Shown: positions 10,380 to 19,259 of the stretch, in pieces
Position numbering within the stretch: position 1 is the first letter of the stretch
Layout: every line of letters begins with the position of its first letter
Notes under the pieces: generated by a model
What the model was told of the DNA's origin: nothing
The model's input: the letters and a program-made list of their open reading frames with translations, nothing else
Databases searched by the model: none
Program-made: the position numbers and the translations under genes
From: Nitratireductor sp. XY-223
GTDB taxonomy: Bacteria; Pseudomonadota; Alphaproteobacteria; Rhizobiales; Rhizobiaceae
Direction of reading: 5' to 3'
Assembly: GCF_004959855.1 (NCBI RefSeq)
Contig: NZ_SPNT01000006.1
Span: forward strand, 62,001 to 126,000
Length of the DNA: 64,000 bases

Positions 10380-11618
10380 CTAGCGGCCCGCATCTGAAAT
10401 CGCCTTGTACGCTTGTTTCAGACCCTCGGCGCCGCCCGTCATCTCATGCGGTTGCGGCGTGTGGCCTGCGGCTATCAAGCGGCGGGAGATCATGTGCACA
10501 GCGGGCTGGTTGATGGAATCGACGGCAACCAGCTTGCCGGCCGACAGGTGAAACACGCTGAATGCGTTGTCCTCGCGGTTGCCGGTCAGGATGTGCTCGT
10601 CGGCGCCGAAGGAAACGCCTACCATCTGGATCTTGGTATCGCCCATATCGGACCAGAACCAGGGCACGTCGTCATAGGCCCGGAGGGTCCCGGTTATGGT
10701 GCGTGCGGCATGTTTGGCGTGGTCGGTGGCGTTCTGCACCGACTCGAGCCGTACCTTCCGGTCGATCAGCCCGTGGCGGTAGTTCGCACAGTCGCCGATC
10801 GCAAGGATGTCCGCATTCGCAGTTCTCAGATGATCGTCCACGGCAATGCCGTTTTCGCAGGCCAGGCCGGCCTCGCGCGCAATCCGGTTGTCCGCATCGA
10901 CCCCGACGCCGACGATGACGAGATCCGCCGGCACAGGCGCCTGGTCCTTCACGCGGACGGCGGTGATGCGCCCGGCATTGCCGTCGACGGCCTCGATTGC
11001 CGTATCGGTGACGATCCGGATGCCGGCGGTTTGCGCCCGGGCATGCATGTGATCGGAGACCACCGGCGCGACGGCGCGGCCGACAAGGCGCGGCGCGGCC
11101 TCAAGCACCGTGACGTTCTTCGAAAGCCCGGCAAAGGTGAAGGCCAGTTCCATGCCGATGAAGCCGCCGCCGATAACGACGATGTCGTTCGCATCAGCCG
11201 CTGCATCGCGCAGCGCATTCGCGTCGGCAAGCGTGCGCAGGCTCAGGCAATTCGTGAAGCCGCCGTCGAGCGCCTCGATACTGCGCGCCTTTGCGCCCGT
11301 TGCCAGAACGGCGGTGCTGTAGCCGAGCTTGCGGCCGTCGGAGAGGCTGACCGTACGATCATGGGTATCGATACGCTCGACCGTTTGCCCGAGGGCCAGT
11401 TCGATGGCGTTGTCGCTGTAGAATCCTTCCGCTCGCAGCACCTGCGGCTGTGTTGCCGGGTCTTTCTGAAACGCCTTCGAGAGCGGCGGCTTGTGGTAGG
11501 GCAGCGTATCTTCCGCACTGATTAAAACGATCCTCCCGTCATATCCTTCCTGGCGCAGGCTTGCGCCCATCTGGGCGCCTGCATGGCCGCCTCCGATGAC
11601 GATCAACGGCTTGTTCAT
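10380..11618 (-). CDS. FAD-dependent NAD(P)H:ferredoxin reductase-type oxidoreductase
   Basis: A 412-residue pyridine nucleotide-disulphide oxidoreductase of the putidaredoxin/rhodocoxin reductase type. The N terminus carries the FAD-binding GGGHAGAQMG Rossmann motif, a second GGGFIGMELA motif near residue 155 binds NAD(P)H, and an AIGDCAN motif near residue 280 contacts FAD. The C-terminal domain matches reductase_C. Such enzymes pass electrons from NAD(P)H to a 2Fe-2S ferredoxin serving an oxygenase, but no ferredoxin or oxygenase gene is nearby. AGGGA sits just before the ATG. The gene diverges from the cluster A operon and shares its intergenic control region, so it is probably co-regulated. 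Its electron acceptor is unknown. Confidence 0.88.
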   Translation of the reverse strand: MNKPLIVIGGGHAGAQMGASLRQEGYDGRIVLISAEDTLPYHKPPLSKAFQKDPATQPQVLRAEGFYSDNAIELALGQTVERIDTHDRTVSLSDGRKLGYSTAVLATGAKARSIEALDGGFTNCLSLRTLADANALRDAAADANDIVVIGGGFIGMELAFTFAGLSKNVTVLEAAPRLVGRAVAPVVSDHMHARAQTAGIRIVTDTAIEAVDGNAGRITAVRVKDQAPVPADLVIVGVGVDADNRIAREAGLACENGIAVDDHLRTANADILAIGDCANYRHGLIDRKVRLESVQNATDHAKHAARTITGTLRAYDDVPWFWSDMGDTKIQMVGVSFGADEHILTGNREDNAFSVFHLSAGKLVAVDSINQPAVHMISRRLIAAGHTPQPHEMTGGAEGLKQAYKAISDAGR

Positions 11619-11672
11619 GTTCCCTCAACTCCCTTGTTTTTAGGCGGTTCTGATGGTTTTTCAATGCCGCCC

Positions 11673-11689
11673 TGATCAAAATTTGAACA
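11673..11689. promoter_or_regulatory. Near-perfect 17-bp palindrome in divergent control region
   Basis: TGATCAAAATTTGAACA is an inverted repeat, TGWTCAAA-W-TTTGAWCA, with one mismatched base pair. It lies between the divergent reductase and ThDP-enzyme genes, 7 bases before the RutR-like site. Its odd symmetry differs from the RutR box, so it may be a site for another regulator. No binding evidence exists. Confidence 0.4.
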
Positions 11690-11695
11690 AGTAGT

Positions 11696-11711
11696 TTGAC
11701 CGATTGATCAT
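11696..11711. promoter_or_regulatory. Putative RutR-like operator (with overlapping TTGACC)
   Basis: TTGACCGATTGATCAT matches 11 of the 14 specified positions of the E. coli RutR box TTGACCA-N2-TGGTCAA. It lies 43 bases before the cluster A operon, whose last gene encodes a RutR-type TetR repressor. TTGACC could also serve as a -35 element, with TATTAA at 11716 as a poorly spaced -10. The match is seen directly; the regulation is inferred. Confidence 0.5.
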
Positions 11712-11753
11712 ATCGTATTAACCTGAAGAAAAACAAGAGCCAGGGGATACTGA

Positions 11754-14132
11754 ATGTCAGCGCGCGAGAAGCTCGCGACGCTGAAGGACCTTGAGCGCAA
11801 GGTTCTTTGGCTGAGTGCATGGACAATCCACAATGCCAACCACATCCGTCCCAACGATGACGGGTTGAAGGTCGGCGGCCATCAGGCATCCTGCGCCTCA
11901 ATCGCGTCGCTGATGACGGCGCTCTATTTCTCGATCCTGCGCCCCGAGGACCGCGTTGCGGTCAAGCCCCACGCCGCGCCTGTCTTCCACGCAATCCAGT
12001 ATCTTCTTGGCAAGCAGTCGAAGGAAAAGCTGATCGATTTCCGCGGCTATGGCGGTGCGCAATCCTATCCGAGCCGCACCAAGGACACCGATGATGTCGA
12101 TTTCTCGACCGGTTCGGTCGGCCTTGGCGTCGCAATCACCGCATTCGCATCGATGGTGCAGGACTATGTCCGTGCCCGCGGCTGGGGGCATGGCTCAGAG
12201 GGTCGCATGATCGCGCTCGTCGGCGACGCCGAGCTCGACGAGGGCAACATTTACGAATGCCTGCAGGAGGGCTGGAAACAGGGGCTGCGCAATACCTGGT
12301 GGATCATCGACTACAACCGGCAGAGCCTTGACGGTGTCGTGCGCGAAGGGCTTTCCAAGCGCGTTGACGGCATATTCAGCGCCTTCGGTTGGGACGTGGT
12401 CCTGATGAAATACGGCGTTCTGCAGCGCGCCGCTTTCGAGGAGCCCGGCGGCGAGGCGCTGCGGGACTGGATCGATGACTGTCCGAACCAGCTCTATTCG
12501 GCGCTGACCTATCAGGGCGGCAAGGCATGGCGCGAGCGCCTGTCGGCGGATATCGGCGGCGAGCCCGATGTTGCCGACTTGCTTTCCCGCCGCTCGGACG
12601 AAGCGCTGGCGGAGCTCATGGAGAACCTGGGCGGTCATTGCCTGCAGACGATCCTCGAAACCCTTGGCGGTATCGATCACGACAGGCCGGTCGCCATCAT
12701 CGCCTATACGGTCAAGGGATGGGGGACGCCGCTGGCCGGCCACAAGGACAACCATGCCGGGCTGATGACCGCCGCACAGATGGAGGCGTTCCAGGCGTCC
12801 ATGAATATCCGCGGCGGTCATGAGTGGGATCACTTCGAAGGGCTGGCAACACCACCGGCCGACCTTGCGGCTTTTCTCAAGCAAGTCCCGTTCAGCGGCC
12901 CCATGCGCCGCCATGCGGCCAAAACCGTACCGGTGCCGCAGATCGCGTTGCCGGCAGACCGGGCGATCGCCACACAGACCGCCTTCGGAAAGATCCTGAA
13001 CGATATCGCCGCCTCCGGCAGCGCGCTTGCCGACCGCATCGTGACGACGTCGCCGGATGTCACCGTTTCGACCAATCTCGGCCCGTGGGTGAATCGGCGC
13101 AACCTCTTCTCGCGCACCGAAATCGCCGATACGTTCCATGAACAGCGCGTGCCGTCCGCCCAGAAGTGGCGTTTTTCGCCGGACGGTCAGCACATAGAGC
13201 TCGGCATTGCGGAAATGAACCTTTTCCTGCTGCTTGGCGCGGCGGGTCTCAGCCACTCGCTGTTCGGCGAGCGGTTGCTTCCGATCGGCACGCTCTATGA
13301 CCCGTTTATCGCCCGCGGCCTCGATGCGCTGAACTATGCCTGTTACCAGGATGCGCGCTTCATGCTGGTGGCAACACCGTCGGGCGTGTCGCTTGCGCCG
13401 GAGGGCGGTGCGCACCAGTCCGTCGGCTCGCCGCTGATCGGCATGAGCCAGGATGGCATCGCCGCTTTCGAGCCGGCTTTCGCCGACGAGCTCGCCGCGA
13501 TCATGGAATGGGCATTTGCCTATATGCAACGCGATGGCGAGGCAGTGCTCAATGAACGGACCTGGCTGCGCGACGAAACCGGCGGTTCGGTCTATCTGCG
13601 CCTGTCGACGCGTGCCATCGAGCAACCGCCGCAGCGCAGCGACGATGCGTTTCGGCAAGGCGTTATCGACGGGGCCTACTGGCTGCGAGAACCGGGACCG
13701 GGATGCGATGTGGTCATCGCCTATCAGGGCGTTGTTGCCACCGAGGCCATTGCCGCGGCCGGCACGATCGGCGACGCGCGCCGCAATGTCGGCGTGCTCG
13801 CGGTTACCTCCGCGGACCGTCTGAATGCCGGCTGGCAGGCGGCACAGCGCGAACGCATTCGCGGAAACGCGGCGGCGATCAGCCATATCGAACGGCTCCT
13901 GCAGCCGGTGTCGCGGGACGCGGCAATCGTAACGGTGATCGACGGGCATCCGGCGACGATGAGCTGGCTTGGCGGTGTCTGCGGACACCGCGCGGCCGGG
14001 CTCGGGGTCGAGCATTTCGGACAGACCGGAACGGTTGCCGATCTCTATGCGCATTTTGGCATCGACGCCAACTCCATAGCCGCAACGGCGGCGCGGCTGC
14101 TGCCGGGCAGGCCCGTGCGGCTTGCGATTTAG
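11754..14132 (+). CDS. AceE/transketolase-like thiamine diphosphate enzyme
   Basis: A 792-residue ThDP-dependent enzyme of the transketolase superfamily. The ThDP/Mg motif GDAELDEGN (about residues 157-165), followed by IIDYNRQSLDG, resembles homodimeric pyruvate dehydrogenase E1 (AceE) more than classical transketolase. An N-terminal PHAAPVFHAIQYLLG segment supplies the expected active-site His region. The pyrimidine-binding and C-terminal domains follow, with a transketolase-like ELGIAEMN segment in the middle. It is about 95 residues shorter than AceE, and no E2 or E3 gene lies nearby, so it probably acts alone on a 2-keto acid or ketose intermediate. It is the first gene of cluster A, with a short leader from the divergent promoter region. 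The exact substrate cannot be read from sequence. Confidence 0.82.
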   Translation: MSAREKLATLKDLERKVLWLSAWTIHNANHIRPNDDGLKVGGHQASCASIASLMTALYFSILRPEDRVAVKPHAAPVFHAIQYLLGKQSKEKLIDFRGYGGAQSYPSRTKDTDDVDFSTGSVGLGVAITAFASMVQDYVRARGWGHGSEGRMIALVGDAELDEGNIYECLQEGWKQGLRNTWWIIDYNRQSLDGVVREGLSKRVDGIFSAFGWDVVLMKYGVLQRAAFEEPGGEALRDWIDDCPNQLYSALTYQGGKAWRERLSADIGGEPDVADLLSRRSDEALAELMENLGGHCLQTILETLGGIDHDRPVAIIAYTVKGWGTPLAGHKDNHAGLMTAAQMEAFQASMNIRGGHEWDHFEGLATPPADLAAFLKQVPFSGPMRRHAAKTVPVPQIALPADRAIATQTAFGKILNDIAASGSALADRIVTTSPDVTVSTNLGPWVNRRNLFSRTEIADTFHEQRVPSAQKWRFSPDGQHIELGIAEMNLFLLLGAAGLSHSLFGERLLPIGTLYDPFIARGLDALNYACYQDARFMLVATPSGVSLAPEGGAHQSVGSPLIGMSQDGIAAFEPAFADELAAIMEWAFAYMQRDGEAVLNERTWLRDETGGSVYLRLSTRAIEQPPQRSDDAFRQGVIDGAYWLREPGPGCDVVIAYQGVVATEAIAAAGTIGDARRNVGVLAVTSADRLNAGWQAAQRERIRGNAAAISHIERLLQPVSRDAAIVTVIDGHPATMSWLGGVCGHRAAGLGVEHFGQTGTVADLYAHFGIDANSIAATAARLLPGRPVRLAI

Positions 14133-14183
14133 GCAGGGGCCCGCGATGAAGACCGGATTTGAGGCGGAACGGATTAATCAGTG

Positions 14184-14984
14184 ATGAAACGATACTGGTC
14201 CGACTATACAAGCGAAGCCTTCTCCAGGCTCGACCACGAGAACCTGATTGCCGTACTGCCGGTCGGGGCGACCGAGCAGCATGGCCCGCATTTGCCGCTT
14301 TGTGTCGATGCGGCGATCGCCGATGGTCTGGTCAGGGCGGTGGTTGAAAAGCTGCCGGAAGAAAATCCGGCGCTTTTTCTTCCGACCCAGGCCATCGGCA
14401 AGAGCGACGAGCACCGGCGCTATCCGGGAACGCTGACTTTCAGCGTGGAAACGCTGATGCGGACCTGGCTCGAAATCGGCGACTGCGTTGCTGCAAGCGG
14501 CGTGCGGAAACTGGTGCTCCTCAACAGCCACGGCGGACAGATCTCGACGATGGACATTGTCGCGAGGGAGCTGCGCATACGCCACTCCATGCTGGTGTTT
14601 TCGGTCAACTGGTTTGCCCTCGGCCTGCCGGACGGCCTCTATGGCGAGGAAGAACAGCGCTTTGGCGTTCACGCCGGCGACATGGAAACCTCGATGATGC
14701 TGGCGCTGACACCGGAGCTCGTCGACATGGACAAGGCGCGCGACTTTCGCCCGCTGATCGAGCGTTTCGAGCGTGACTACAGGCATATCGGCCTGGCACG
14801 CGGCGCAAAGCCCGGATGGCAGGCACAGGACCTTCATCCGGCGGGTGCCGCAGGCAATGCCGCGGCCGCGACCGCGGAAAAAGGCAGTGCAACGATCGAT
14901 CATGCGGCGGAACGCATCGTCGAGGTGCTGGAGGACGTTCACAGGGCCCCGCTCTCGTGGCTTGAAAACGAACCGGAATGGTAG
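14184..14984 (+). CDS. Creatininase-family metal-dependent hydrolase
   Basis: A 266-residue protein of the creatininase fold. The LPVGATEQHGPHLPL motif (about residues 25-39) holds the metal-binding Glu and His, followed by CVDAAIADG, LLNSHGGQ (about 113-120) and a HAGDMETSMM motif with the metal-binding Glu. Family members hydrolyse cyclic or linear amides (creatinine, formamidopyrimidines) or C-C bonds of cyclic ketones (IolN), in the cytoplasm. I took ATG 14184; a GTG directly before it (14181) is possible. It sits between the ThDP enzyme and the transporter ATPase, and the next gene begins 2 bases after its stop. The context suggests ring opening or an amide cleavage step, which is inference. 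Confidence 0.87.
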   Translation: MKRYWSDYTSEAFSRLDHENLIAVLPVGATEQHGPHLPLCVDAAIADGLVRAVVEKLPEENPALFLPTQAIGKSDEHRRYPGTLTFSVETLMRTWLEIGDCVAASGVRKLVLLNSHGGQISTMDIVARELRIRHSMLVFSVNWFALGLPDGLYGEEEQRFGVHAGDMETSMMLALTPELVDMDKARDFRPLIERFERDYRHIGLARGAKPGWQAQDLHPAGAAGNAAAATAEKGSATIDHAAERIVEVLEDVHRAPLSWLENEPEW

Positions 14985-14986
14985 GG

Positions 14987-15793
14987 ATGGAACAGCAAAG
15001 ACAACTTGGAGCCGGCGATGCGCTGATTGAAATGGACGGTGTCCACAAGCGCTTCGGCAACGGGACACTGGCGGTGGAGGGAATGTCCGTTTCCATCCAG
15101 CCAGGCGAATTTGTCAGTTTTCTCGGGCCGTCCGGATGCGGCAAGAGCACCGCGCTTCGCATGATTGCGGGCCTGCTGTCGGCATCAGCCGGTTCGATCA
15201 CCGTGAACGGCCATCCTGCGGGCGAGGGCGGTGACGGACGCGATGTCGGCTTTGTGTTCCAGGAGGCAACGCTGATGCCGTGGGCGAATGTCTTCGACAA
15301 CGTCTACCTGCCGCTGCGGCTTGCGGGCGCTTCGAGGAAAGCCGCGACGCCTGAGGTCGAGGAAGCGCTCGCCATGGTCGGGCTCTCGAGTTTCCGCAGT
15401 TCCTATCCGCGCGAGCTTTCCGGCGGCATGAAGATGCGCGTTTCCATTGCCCGCGCCATGGTCACGCGGCCGGCGCTGCTGCTGATGGACGAACCTTTTG
15501 CGGCGCTCGATGAAATGACGCGCTTCAAGCTCAACAACGACGTGCTGAAACTGTGGGAAGAGCACAAGCTGACGGTCATATTCGTCACCCACAGCGTGTT
15601 TGAATCCGTTTACCTGTCGAACCGGGTGATGGTGATGGCGGCGCGGCCCGGCCGGGTCGTCAACGATATCGCGCTGCCGGGCGGCTATCCGCGCACCGAT
15701 GCCTACAGGACCTCGCAGGAATTTGCCGAAAACACGCGCCTTGTGACGAAGGCGCTGGAAGGAACGCTGAGCCATGCTGAAATCGATCACTGA
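14987..15793 (+). CDS. ABC transporter ATP-binding protein, NitT/TauT type
   Basis: A 268-residue ATPase of the SsuB/TauB/ThiZ group. Walker A is GPSGCGKST (residues 47-55), the Q-loop is FVFQEATLMPW, the signature is LSGGM (about 144-148) and Walker B is LLLMDEP (about 164-170) with the switch His in FVTHSV. It energises import with the adjacent permease and the binding protein at 19260. The start is the ATG 2 bases after the creatininase stop; an in-frame ATG at 14978 would overlap that gene. The permease gene starts inside its 3' end, indicating translational coupling. Confidence 0.92.
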   Translation: MEQQRQLGAGDALIEMDGVHKRFGNGTLAVEGMSVSIQPGEFVSFLGPSGCGKSTALRMIAGLLSASAGSITVNGHPAGEGGDGRDVGFVFQEATLMPWANVFDNVYLPLRLAGASRKAATPEVEEALAMVGLSSFRSSYPRELSGGMKMRVSIARAMVTRPALLLMDEPFAALDEMTRFKLNNDVLKLWEEHKLTVIFVTHSVFESVYLSNRVMVMAARPGRVVNDIALPGGYPRTDAYRTSQEFAENTRLVTKALEGTLSHAEIDH

Positions 15794-16631
15794 AGACGGC
15801 GAACAGGACGGCGTTGCTCTCAATGTCGAACTGTTGAAGAAGGAACAGCTGGAACGCCGCCTGCGCATTATCATGCCCGCGAGCGCCCTTGCCCTGGCCC
15901 TTTTGATCTGGGAGGCGCTCGTCATCTATTACGAGGTGCCGCACTATCTCATCCCGGCGCCAAGCCGTATCGGCGAGACGCTGATTACCGACGGGCCGTC
16001 GCTGATGACGTCCGCGTGGTTTACGGTCAAGCTGACGCTGTTTTCGCTGGCGCTCGCCATCATCGGCGGTGTCGCTCTTGGCATGATATTCGCACTGTCG
16101 CGCACGGTGGAAATGAGCCTGTTTCCCTTTGCGGTCATTTTGCAGGTCACGCCGATCGTGGCGATCGCGCCGCTGATCCTCATCTATGTTCACAGCACGT
16201 TCGTGGCGCTGCTGATCTGTGCCTGGATCGTCGCCTTTTTTCCAATCCTGTCCAACACTGTGATCGGACTGCGCAGCGCCGACCACAATCTGCGCGACCT
16301 GTTCACGCTTTACAAGGCAACGCCCTGGCAGCGGCTGCGTTATCTGCTTGCACCCAGCGCGCTGCCCTATTTCATGGCGGCGCTGAAGATCGCCGGCGGC
16401 CTGGCGCTGATCGGCGCGGTGGTTGCGGAATTCGTCGCCGGTACCGCCGGCCAGAATTCCGGCCTTGCATCACGCATTCTTGAATCGAGCTTCCGCAACG
16501 AGATCCCGCGCATGTTCGCGGCGCTCTTCCTGGTCTCGCTTCTGGGCATCGTGATTTTCCTGGCCACCAGCTGGATGTCGAAACTCGTGCTCGGCAGATG
16601 GCACGAGAGCGAGGTCAAGAGGGAGCGATGA
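15774..16631 (+). CDS. ABC transporter permease, NitT/TauT type
   Basis: A 285-residue inner-membrane protein with about six hydrophobic segments and the BPD_transp_1 fold. The coupling (EAA) region is around ADHNLRDLFTLYKATPWQRL (roughly residues 164-183). The N terminus is a charged cytoplasmic extension of about 35 residues. Its gene overlaps the ATPase gene by 20 bases and the deaminase gene by 4, so the transporter and catabolic enzyme are tightly coupled. Only one permease is present, so it should act as a homodimer. Confidence 0.92.
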   Translation: MLKSITEDGEQDGVALNVELLKKEQLERRLRIIMPASALALALLIWEALVIYYEVPHYLIPAPSRIGETLITDGPSLMTSAWFTVKLTLFSLALAIIGGVALGMIFALSRTVEMSLFPFAVILQVTPIVAIAPLILIYVHSTFVALLICAWIVAFFPILSNTVIGLRSADHNLRDLFTLYKATPWQRLRYLLAPSALPYFMAALKIAGGLALIGAVVAEFVAGTAGQNSGLASRILESSFRNEIPRMFAALFLVSLLGIVIFLATSWMSKLVLGRWHESEVKRER

Positions 16632-17839
16632 ACACGTCGGTCAAAACAACCGATCGTCGCGCGACGGGCTTTGGAACGACCATGCGGGGCGTGCTGGTCG
16701 GCGGGGCGTCAAAGCCGGTCGATATCCTGATAGAGGGCGCGCGCATCAAGGCAATCGAGCCCTCGCCGCAAAGTGGCGGCGGCGTCGTCCTTCCGTTGAT
16801 GAGCGATATCCACGTTCATCTCGACAAGACATACACGGTGGACCGCACCGGCAGCGGCGCGGCGTCGCTGTTCGATGCGATCGACCGGATGGACGCCGAC
16901 AAGGCGCTCTGGACACCACAGGATATCCGCGCGCGTGCTGCGCGTGCTCTTGAAAAGGCCTACGCGCACGGTGTCAGCGTCATGCGCTCCCATGTGGACT
17001 GGACCGAACCGGACGTGCCGATGGCCTGGAGCGTGCTCAACGAGCTGGCTCAGGAGTGGCGTGGACGCATTCACCTCCAGGTCGTGGCGCTGTGCCCGCT
17101 CGATCTGATTGCCGAGGCGGGCGAGCCGATTGCGGCACGCGCAGGCGCGGACGGCGGTGTTTTAGGCGCCTTCGTCTACCGCAATGACAATCTGGCGGAA
17201 AAAATGCGCCGGGTGTTCCTGCTTGCCGACCGCAACGATCTGGAGCTCGACTTTCACGTTGACGAGGGTCTCGAGTACGAGGCGCGGGGTTTCGAGGCCA
17301 TCGTTGCCGAGGCTGAGAAGCGCGGCGGCGGCCGCCAGGTGCTTTGCGGCCACGTCTGCTCGCTGGCGCTGCGCGCGCCTGAAGATATCGCGCGCCTCGT
17401 GGCCCGGGCGGCAGCGGCGAAAATCGGACTAGTCAGCCTTCCGACAACCAACAGTTATCTGCAGGACCGCAACAGCGGACGCACACCCCGGTTTCGCGGT
17501 CTTGCCCCGATCAAGGAAGCGCGTGCCGCCGGAATGGACGTCTTTCTGGCGTCCGACAATGTGGCGGATGTTTTCTACCCCTATGGCGACTACGACCCGT
17601 TCGATGTTTTACGGGCCGGTGTGATGGCCGCGCAGCTCGAACCCGGAGACTGGCTTGACGCCATATCCGGTTCCGCCGCGCGCTGGTGCGGCGCCGAGGC
17701 CGGCGATCTGGCCGTGGGCGCCAAAGCGGATTTCCTCCGCTTCGACGCAACGGATCTCCGCGATCTTGTTTCCCGGCTGGGTGCACCGCGCGAAGTGTGG
17801 CGCGATGGAAGAACAGATTTGGAAAGGACGAATCCATGA
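16628..17839 (+). CDS. Cytosine deaminase-like amidohydrolase
   Basis: A 403-residue amidohydrolase with the CodA-type metal and catalytic pattern: HVHLD (about residues 62-66), HVDEG (about 209-213, with the general-base Glu), GHVC near 240 and SDN near 308. CodA-like enzymes deaminate cytosine, isoguanine, creatinine and related heterocycles in the cytoplasm. The substrate here is not determined. I placed the start at the ATG following GAGGGAGCG, overlapping the permease stop; a longer in-frame reading exists but would bury 30 residues in the permease gene. The end overlaps the next gene as ATGA. Together with the creatininase homologue it argues for a nitrogen heterocycle as substrate. Confidence 0.85.
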   Translation: MNTSVKTTDRRATGFGTTMRGVLVGGASKPVDILIEGARIKAIEPSPQSGGGVVLPLMSDIHVHLDKTYTVDRTGSGAASLFDAIDRMDADKALWTPQDIRARAARALEKAYAHGVSVMRSHVDWTEPDVPMAWSVLNELAQEWRGRIHLQVVALCPLDLIAEAGEPIAARAGADGGVLGAFVYRNDNLAEKMRRVFLLADRNDLELDFHVDEGLEYEARGFEAIVAEAEKRGGGRQVLCGHVCSLALRAPEDIARLVARAAAAKIGLVSLPTTNSYLQDRNSGRTPRFRGLAPIKEARAAGMDVFLASDNVADVFYPYGDYDPFDVLRAGVMAAQLEPGDWLDAISGSAARWCGAEAGDLAVGAKADFLRFDATDLRDLVSRLGAPREVWRDGRTDLERTNP

Positions 17840-19221
17840 GTGAGGCGGCAATTGCCAATCGCGCTATCGACTGGGACGCATTCCGGGGCGAACTGGACGG
17901 CATCTCGGTCATCGACGACGAAAAAACCGTCAAGGTGCGCTCCGGCGACTACTTCTGGTACAGCCCGATCCTCAATGACATGCTGAAGGACAAGAGCGGC
18001 GAGCTGCTTGTCATTCCCAAAACCCAGGACGAAGTGCGGACCATCGCCTCCGCCGCCGCACGGCACCGCGTGCCCGTTACCATACGCGGCGGCGGAACCG
18101 GCAATTACGGGCAGTGCGTGCCGCTGGAAGGCGGTATCGTCCTCGACCTTACGAAGCTGAACCGCATCATCGAGATCAAATCCGGCAGCGTCCGGGTCGA
18201 AGCCGGTGCCCGCATCGCCACGCTTGACGATGCCTGCGCCGAGACCGGTCAGCAGCTTCTCATGTATCCGTCCACGCGGCGTATCGCCACGATCGGCGGC
18301 TTCCTGTCGGGGGGCTCGGGCGGTATCGGATCGCTACGCCACGGCATGCTGCGCGATCACGGCAATGTCCGCTACGTGAAGGTGATGACCGTCGAGGCGG
18401 AGCCCAGGATCATCGAGCTCTATGCCGACGACATCCAGAAGGTTCACCACGCGTACGGCACCAACGGGATCATTCTGGAGCTTGAACTGGCGCTGACCGC
18501 AGCGACCGACTGGATCCACTGTGCGGCGCTGTTCGATGGTTACGAGACGGCGCTGCGGTTTGCCATGACGGCGCAGGAAAGCGGGCTCGACTGCTATCTG
18601 CTGACAACGGTGGAGCGGCGATTTGCGCCGTACTACACGAAATTCGGCGACCTCTTTCCCGATAACCGGGATGCGGTCTTTGCGATGGTCGCTCCGGATG
18701 AAATGCCCCGGTTCGAGGCGCTGGCCTCCGAAACCGGCGGGTCTGTCTCATTTGCCATGAAGAAGAAGGATCTGAGGGAAGCCGGCCTGCAGCCCGCCTA
18801 TGAATGCGGCTGGAACCACACGACGTTGCAGGCGCTGAAGGTCGACAAGAGCTGGACGTACCTCCAGGTCGCCTATCCGCATCCGTTCGATCCGGTGCTC
18901 GTCATGGAACAGATGGAACGCTACGGCGACGACGTCTACTGGCACCACGAAATGGCCCGCATGGACGGCCGCGTTCAGATCTTTGCGCTGCCGCTCGTCA
19001 AATATCGCGGGAAGGACGCGATCTACGCCATGATCGGCGAAATGGAAGACCGGGACGGCTGCACGATCTACGACCCGCATGTCGTCACCATCGAGGATGG
19101 CGGCATGAAGGAGATCGACACCGCACAAATCGATTTCAAGAAACTGGCCGATCCGCACGGCCTGATGAATCCGGGCAAAACCCGGGGATGGACCGCCGAC
19201 ATGGCGGTTCAAGGCGAATAA
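17836..19221 (+). CDS. FAD-binding (PCMH-type) oxidase/dehydrogenase
   Basis: A 461-residue flavoprotein of the FAD_binding_4 (vanillyl-alcohol-oxidase-like) family. The segments VTIRGGGTGNYGQCVPLEGG (about residues 77-96) and TIGGFLSGGSGGIGSLRHG (about 155-173) form the FAD-binding domain. The C terminus has a GLMNPGK motif typical of glycolate oxidase/D-lactate dehydrogenase relatives. It would oxidise an alcohol, hydroxy acid or similar intermediate. The start is the ATG overlapping the deaminase stop (ATGA). It lies within the cluster A operon, 38 bases before the binding-protein gene. The electron acceptor and substrate are unknown. Confidence 0.83.
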   Translation: MSEAAIANRAIDWDAFRGELDGISVIDDEKTVKVRSGDYFWYSPILNDMLKDKSGELLVIPKTQDEVRTIASAAARHRVPVTIRGGGTGNYGQCVPLEGGIVLDLTKLNRIIEIKSGSVRVEAGARIATLDDACAETGQQLLMYPSTRRIATIGGFLSGGSGGIGSLRHGMLRDHGNVRYVKVMTVEAEPRIIELYADDIQKVHHAYGTNGIILELELALTAATDWIHCAALFDGYETALRFAMTAQESGLDCYLLTTVERRFAPYYTKFGDLFPDNRDAVFAMVAPDEMPRFEALASETGGSVSFAMKKKDLREAGLQPAYECGWNHTTLQALKVDKSWTYLQVAYPHPFDPVLVMEQMERYGDDVYWHHEMARMDGRVQIFALPLVKYRGKDAIYAMIGEMEDRDGCTIYDPHVVTIEDGGMKEIDTAQIDFKKLADPHGLMNPGKTRGWTADMAVQGE

Positions 19222-19259
19222 CAAAAAGAACCAAACAGAGGGCAATAGGAGATAGAAAC

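Noticed and set aside
10413-11525. 370-residue plus-strand frame opposite the ferredoxin reductase gene
   Set aside because: The minus-strand gene has clear FAD and NAD motifs; this frame has none.
12195-14054. 619-residue frame antisense to the ThDP enzyme gene
   Set aside because: Arg/Ala/Gly-rich translation with no recognisable motif, opposite a well-conserved enzyme gene.
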